Origin: Actinophytocola sp963727495
Lineage (GTDB): Bacteria > Actinomycetota > Actinomycetes > Mycobacteriales > Pseudonocardiaceae
Assembly: GCA_963727495.1 (NCBI GenBank)
Contig: CAVSGQ010000007.1
Location: forward strand, 62,001 to 126,000
Direction: 5' to 3'
DNA: 64,000 bases
Position numbers and translations under genes: made by a program
Part shown: positions 60,424-64,000 of the stretch, piece after piece
How the letters are laid out: each line of letters starts with the position of its first letter
Numbering within the stretch: position 1 is the stretch's first letter
The notes under the pieces: generated by a model
What the model was told of the DNA's origin: nothing
Seen by the model: only the letters and a program-made list of their open reading frames with translations
Database searches by the model: none

Positions 60424-60465
60424 CGAGCCGACCCGTGACACCGGCGAGCCGGCCCGTGGCGGGGC
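60424..60465. repeat. Third, short copy of the 21-bp intergenic repeat
   Basis: Two adjacent 21-bp units (60424-60444, 60445-60465; core CGAGCCGACCCGTGACACC and CGAGCCGGCCCGTGGC) immediately before the SGNH hydrolase stop codon's far side. They match the left-arm unit of the arrays at 3520 and 30985. No opposite arm is visible here. Confidence 0.7.
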
Positions 60466-60468
60466 GCG

Positions 60469-61749
60469 CTAGCCGACCGTGATCGAGCCGTCCGGGTGGC
60501 GCGCGCACGCCACCGAGCGGCTCGCCGTGCTCGCGGCGCCGGCCAGGCACCGGCCGAGGACCGCGTACCCGTTCGCGTTCGGGTGCCAGGACTCCTGGCA
60601 GGTCTGGAAGTAGCTGACGCAGGTGTTCGCGATCCGCTGGATGGCGATCTTGTCCCGGCCGGACAGGCTGGTCACCGGGACGCCGGTCGGCCCGTCCTGC
60701 AGCCGGATCGGGGTGGCCAGCGCGTTGCCCGGGCTGCCGTCGTTCTCGCACAGCCGGGCGCCGTCGAACGCGTGCTGCACGTTCAGGTACACCAGGTCCG
60801 CGCCGGGGAACTCGGCGGACAGCGTGGCGTGCGCGGACTGCACCAGGCGGCCGAGGCCCTGGGAGAACAGGTGCCCGGCGGCCAGGCTCGCGCGGTGGGC
60901 GGGGCAGCCCGCGGCGTAGCGCTCGGCGCCGAGCGCGCGGAACTTGTCCCGGTCGTCGGCCCGGCCGTCCTCGGTGTGGTAGCGCTGCGCGTAGTCCTGT
61001 GGCAGCGGGTTCGTGTAGTCCTGGAACACGATCCGGTGCCGGCCGTCGGCGTCGACCTCGTCGAGCGTGGTGAGCAGGCCGCGCAGCGCCGCGATCGTCT
61101 CGGCCGTGCCGGCGGTGAGCTCGGCGTCGGTGGCCAGGTCGGAGATCGTGCACGGCTCCTGCGGGACCGGGCCGCCGAGGTAGGCCCAGAACTCCCACCA
61201 GCCGGTCCAGGCGTCGGCGATGAACCGGTTGGCGCACACCGATGCCGCGTCGCCGAAGGTGAACGAGCTGTTGTTCGAGCCGAGGCCCACGAGCACGAGG
61301 TCGATGTCGTGGGTGCGGGCGACCGCGCGCAGCTGGTCGAGCTGGGCGGCGACGGTGCGGCCCTTGTCCCGGCTCGCCGAGGGGTTCGCCATGTCGTGCG
61401 GCTGGCCGCCGGAACAGGCGAGGTTGAACCGGTCGGTGATGCCCGGCAGGTCGGCCTGCAGCAGCGAGGCGTGCGCCGAGCGGTGGCAGAAGTAGGCGTT
61501 GCTGTTGGGCGCCGACCAGCCCGGGAAGCCTTGGGAGACCCCGCCGGCGTCGGTGACGGGCAGGTAGTCGCCGCCGCCCTCGCCGCTGATGAAGCTGTCG
61601 CCGAGCGCGACCGCGGCGGTCGGCAGCGCGGCGGTGGACGGGGTGGACGGGGGTGCCGCGCCGGCGGAGAGCACCCCGGCGGTGGTGACGGCTGTGGTGA
61701 CGCAGACGGCCACACCGGCCGCCAGCAGGGAACGTCGGAGCAGGGACAT
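60469..61749 (-). CDS. Secreted SGNH/GDSL hydrolase
   Basis: A 426-residue exported esterase or lipase. The signal peptide is MSLLRRSLLAAGVAVCVTTA...AGA. Block I AVALGDSFISGEGGGDY holds the nucleophile Ser, block III LVLVGLGSNNSSFTF the oxyanion Asn, and block V CQESWHPNANGYAVLG the His. Six or more cysteines (FCHRS, LACSGG, VCANRF, EPCTIS and others) suggest disulfides. ATG 61749 follows CGGAGG. An inverted repeat upstream may be its operator. Confidence 0.88.
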   Translation of the reverse strand: MSLLRRSLLAAGVAVCVTTAVTTAGVLSAGAAPPSTPSTAALPTAAVALGDSFISGEGGGDYLPVTDAGGVSQGFPGWSAPNSNAYFCHRSAHASLLQADLPGITDRFNLACSGGQPHDMANPSASRDKGRTVAAQLDQLRAVARTHDIDLVLVGLGSNNSSFTFGDAASVCANRFIADAWTGWWEFWAYLGGPVPQEPCTISDLATDAELTAGTAETIAALRGLLTTLDEVDADGRHRIVFQDYTNPLPQDYAQRYHTEDGRADDRDKFRALGAERYAAGCPAHRASLAAGHLFSQGLGRLVQSAHATLSAEFPGADLVYLNVQHAFDGARLCENDGSPGNALATPIRLQDGPTGVPVTSLSGRDKIAIQRIANTCVSYFQTCQESWHPNANGYAVLGRCLAGAASTASRSVACARHPDGSITVG

Positions 61750-61771
61750 CACGGCCTCCGATGGCCACGGC

Positions 61772-61789
61772 GAAACGTGAATATGTTTC
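61772..61789. promoter_or_regulatory. GAAAC-N8-GTTTC inverted repeat upstream of SGNH hydrolase
   Basis: GAAAC (61772-61776) and GTTTC (61785-61789) flank an AT-rich GTGAATAT centre in an otherwise GC-rich region, 23 bp upstream of the hydrolase start. This is the shape of a repressor site. The regulator is not in the window. Confidence 0.45.
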
Positions 61790-61847
61790 AAACGATGAGA
61801 CCACCTGGCCGCGCGACCGTCAAGATCCGTTCGGCGGCAGCCCGCGG

Positions 61848-63239
61848 TCAGCCGGCCGCCGCGCGGATCTCGTCCAGCAGGACGGTCAGGTCGGCCTCCG
61901 TGGTGGCCGGGTTGAGCAGGCAGGCCCGCAGCGCCTCGGTGCCGCACAGCGTGGTGCCGGTGAGGAACGCGCGGCCGGCCCGCTGCACCGCGCCCGGCAC
62001 CGCGCGGTTGATCTCGTCCAGCCGGTCCGTCCGGCCCGGCGGTCGGTAGCGGAATGCGACGATCGAGTTCACCACCGGTGCGAGCAGCTCGAAGTCCGGC
62101 GCCTTCTCGATCATCGCGGCCAGCGTGCGGGCCATCGACGTGGTGCGGTCCACGAGCCGCACGATGCCGTCGCGGCCCAGGTGCGACATCGTCGCCCAGG
62201 CGCGCAGCGCGCGGAACGGGCGGGTCTGCTCCGGCCCGTACTCGGCGAACCAGCCCAGATCGTCGGCACCCTCGTCGCGCAGGTAGGCCGGCACTAGGCT
62301 GAACGCGTCGCGCGCGTGCGACCGGTCGGCGAACAGCGCACAGCCGCAGTCGACGGGCACGCCGAGCCACTTGTGCGGGTCCAGCGCGAGCGAGTCGGCC
62401 AGCTCCAGGCCCACGAACTCCGGCGCGGCGTCCCGTGCCAGCACGCCGAGCGCGCCGTACGCACCGTCCACATGGAACCAGACGCCCTGCTCCGCGGCGA
62501 TGCCGGCGATCCCGTCGAGCGGGTCGACCGCGCCGGTGTTCACCGTGCCCGCACTCGCCGCCACGAAGAACGGGCGCGCGCCGGCGGCCCGGTCGGCCTC
62601 GATCATGTCCCGCAGCGCGGCGGGGTCCATCCGGTACCCGCGGTCGACCGGCACCATCCGCAGGCTGCGGGTACCCAGGCCGAGCAACTCGGCCGCCTTG
62701 CGCAGGCAGCTGTGCCCCTCCGCGGAGGCGTAGACCGTGAACGGGGGCCGCCCGGCGAGCCCGTCGGCGCGCACGTCCCACCCGTCCGCGCGGGCCGCGC
62801 GCTGCCGGGCCGCCGCCAGGCAGATGATCGTCGCCATCGAGGTGCCACTGGTGAGCAGCCCGCCGCCGGGCCGGTGCGGGAACCCGACCAGCTCCGCGAG
62901 CCAGCGCACCACCGCCCGCTCCAGCAGCACGCCGGCGTGGTCGCCGCCCGCACAGCTCGGGTTCAGCGCGGCCGCGAGCGGCTCGACCAGCACCCCGGCC
63001 GGCGAGGGCGCCGAGTTCACCCAGCCGAAGAAGCGGGGATGCCCGTTGCCCATCGGGTAGGGCAGCACCCGGTCCCGCACGTCCGCCAGCAGGTCGGCCA
63101 GCGGCCTGCCGGACTCGGGTAGCTGCTGGCCCGCGAGCCAGTCCGCGTCGGCGCTCGGCACCCGCCGCCAGACCGGCCGCGCACCAACCCGGGCCAGGTG
63201 GTCCGCCGCCAGGTCGGCGGCGGTGTGCAGCTCATCCAT
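61848..63239 (-). CDS. PLP-dependent group II decarboxylase (aromatic-amino-acid type)
   Basis: A 463-residue PLP enzyme. The PLP lysine is in LALDPHKWLGVPVDCG. Other motifs are HPRFFGWVNSAPSPAGVL, LLTSGTSMATIICLAAAR, HVDGAYGALGVL and the C-terminal LRACLLNPATTEADL. The closest family is aromatic-L-amino-acid decarboxylase (Trp/Tyr/Phe). ATG 63239 overlaps the stop of the upstream glutamate-decarboxylase-like gene by 8 bp. Substrate cannot be told from sequence alone. Confidence 0.9.
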   Translation of the reverse strand: MDELHTAADLAADHLARVGARPVWRRVPSADADWLAGQQLPESGRPLADLLADVRDRVLPYPMGNGHPRFFGWVNSAPSPAGVLVEPLAAALNPSCAGGDHAGVLLERAVVRWLAELVGFPHRPGGGLLTSGTSMATIICLAAARQRAARADGWDVRADGLAGRPPFTVYASAEGHSCLRKAAELLGLGTRSLRMVPVDRGYRMDPAALRDMIEADRAAGARPFFVAASAGTVNTGAVDPLDGIAGIAAEQGVWFHVDGAYGALGVLARDAAPEFVGLELADSLALDPHKWLGVPVDCGCALFADRSHARDAFSLVPAYLRDEGADDLGWFAEYGPEQTRPFRALRAWATMSHLGRDGIVRLVDRTTSMARTLAAMIEKAPDFELLAPVVNSIVAFRYRPPGRTDRLDEINRAVPGAVQRAGRAFLTGTTLCGTEALRACLLNPATTEADLTVLLDEIRAAAG

Positions 63240-64000
63240 GCCGTGGCTGGGCACCGTGCGAGAACGACGCCTCCTCCGCGCCCCGGACCGGCGCATCCTG
63301 CGCGCGCAGCCGCGGCAGGCACTCCTCCAGGTCGGCGAGGAACAGGTCGGCCAGGTCGTGGGTGAACCCGGTGCGCACCACCACCCGCAGCACGGCCAGG
63401 TCCTCGCGGTCGGCCGGGAACGTGTAGGCGGGAACGAGCCAGCCGCGCTCCCGCATCGCCGCCGAGACGTCGAAGACCGAGAAGCCCGGCTCGGTGACCG
63501 TGACGGCGAACACGGGCAGCTCACTGCCGTCGGTCAGCAGCCGGAACGGCCCCAACGCGGCGATCCGCGCGGCGAGCCCGGTGGCGACCTCGCGCGAGTA
63601 GGACTGCACGCGCCGGAAGCCGCCGAACCCCAGCCGCAGGAACGTGTAGTACTGGGCGGCGACCTGCGCGCCCGGCCGGGAGAAGTTGAGCGCGAAGGTC
63701 GGCATGTCGCCCGCCGAGGTAGTTCACCCGGAACACCAGGTCGTCGGGCAGCGCCGCCTCGTCGCGCCACACCACCCAGCCCACGCCCGGGTAGACCAGC
63801 CCGTACTTGTGGCCGGAGGTGTTGATCGAGCACACCCGCGGCAGGCGGAAGTCCCACACCAGGTCCGGGTCGCAGAACGGGGCGATCATCGCGCCGGACG
63901 CGCCGTCCACGTGCACCGGGACGTCCCACCCGCGCTCGGCCTGCAGCCGGTCCAGCGCGGCGCAGATGTCGGCCACCGGCTCGTAGCTGCCGTCGAAGGT
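63232..64000 (-). CDS. gadB: Glutamate decarboxylase-like protein, partial, apparent frameshift
   Basis: The C-terminal ~255 residues of a glutamate-decarboxylase-family PLP enzyme that runs off the right edge. The PLP lysine is in SINTSGHKYGLVYPGVGW. The frame breaks inside the conserved YLGGD-MPTFALNFSRPG motif near 63710: the text reads GGCGGGCGAC, and dropping one G restores GGD. The rest (YYTFLRLGFGGFRRVQ, RERGWLVPAYTFP, LRVVVRTGF) is normal for GadB. It is overlapped 3' by the decarboxylase gene, an unusual tandem of two PLP decarboxylases. Confidence 0.85.

Overview
The window is very GC-rich DNA with strong G/C bias at third codon positions, GTG starts, and many 4-bp ATGA/GTGA operon overlaps. 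RbpA, a Cvn conservon, a DUF5313 protein, a Rpf-like transglycosylase, SigR-type promoters and the Ppm/Lnt pair together indicate a filamentous actinomycete. A Pseudonocardiales genus (Amycolatopsis/Saccharothrix-like) is my best guess; that is inference from gene content, not a computed placement.

Layout. 0-4.4 kb: ECF sigma factor with a membrane anti-sigma-like partner, a secreted YtkA-like protein, an intact IS110-family insertion, an inverted array of 21-bp repeats and a secreted transglycosylase. 4.6-12.4 kb: MFS permease, thymidine kinase, rbpA behind a SigR-type promoter, a cupin/Ppm/Lnt set and a phosphate (DUF47-Pit) pair. 12.4-25.2 kb: MarR regulator with a palindromic operator, a two-component system, a mix of small housekeeping or hypothetical genes, thioredoxin behind a second SigR-type promoter, a metallophosphoesterase, an EF-hand protein and a cyclase/TPP-enzyme pair. 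25.7-30.5 kb: a complete conservon (sensor kinase, roadblock, DUF742, small GTPase) followed by an MHYT membrane protein. 31-34.5 kb: a second repeat array, a VanZ-RDD protein and a secreted beta-helix protein with two apparent frameshifts. 34.6-39.5 kb: a pterin/pyrimidine gene set built on a GTP cyclohydrolase II that carries Met where the canonical enzyme has Tyr, with a creatininase-family amidohydrolase, a 6-pyruvoyltetrahydropterin-synthase homologue lacking a zinc ligand, a dehydrogenase, a glycosyltransferase and a flippase-like protein. 39.5-44.4 kb: a miniature P450-like protein, a receiver-only response regulator and two large proteins I cannot assign. 44.6-54 kb: secreted protease, lipase and GH15 glucosidase around a tryptophan-halogenase/flavin-reductase pair. 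54-58 kb: cysD-cysNC-sulfotransferase operon. 58.3-64 kb: Tet(M)/OtrA-like ribosomal protection GTPase with a leader ORF, an SGNH hydrolase and two overlapping PLP decarboxylases, the second running off the window.

How genes work together. The sulfation operon makes PAPS and supplies a sulfotransferase. The halogenase has its own reductase. Thioredoxin and RbpA appear co-regulated by a thiol-stress sigma factor. The pterin set looks like a GTP-derived metabolite pathway resembling the Streptomyces coelicolor SCO6650-SCO6655 region, whose product is, to my knowledge, not known.

Sequence quality. Five genes (about positions 512, 33517, 34241, 35873 and 63710; the beta-helix gene twice, plus four... 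in total four genes, five sites) read correctly only if one base is removed from a short G/C run. All are +1 events, which suggests systematic base-calling insertions as much as real mutations. These genes are annotated with their restored reading frames.
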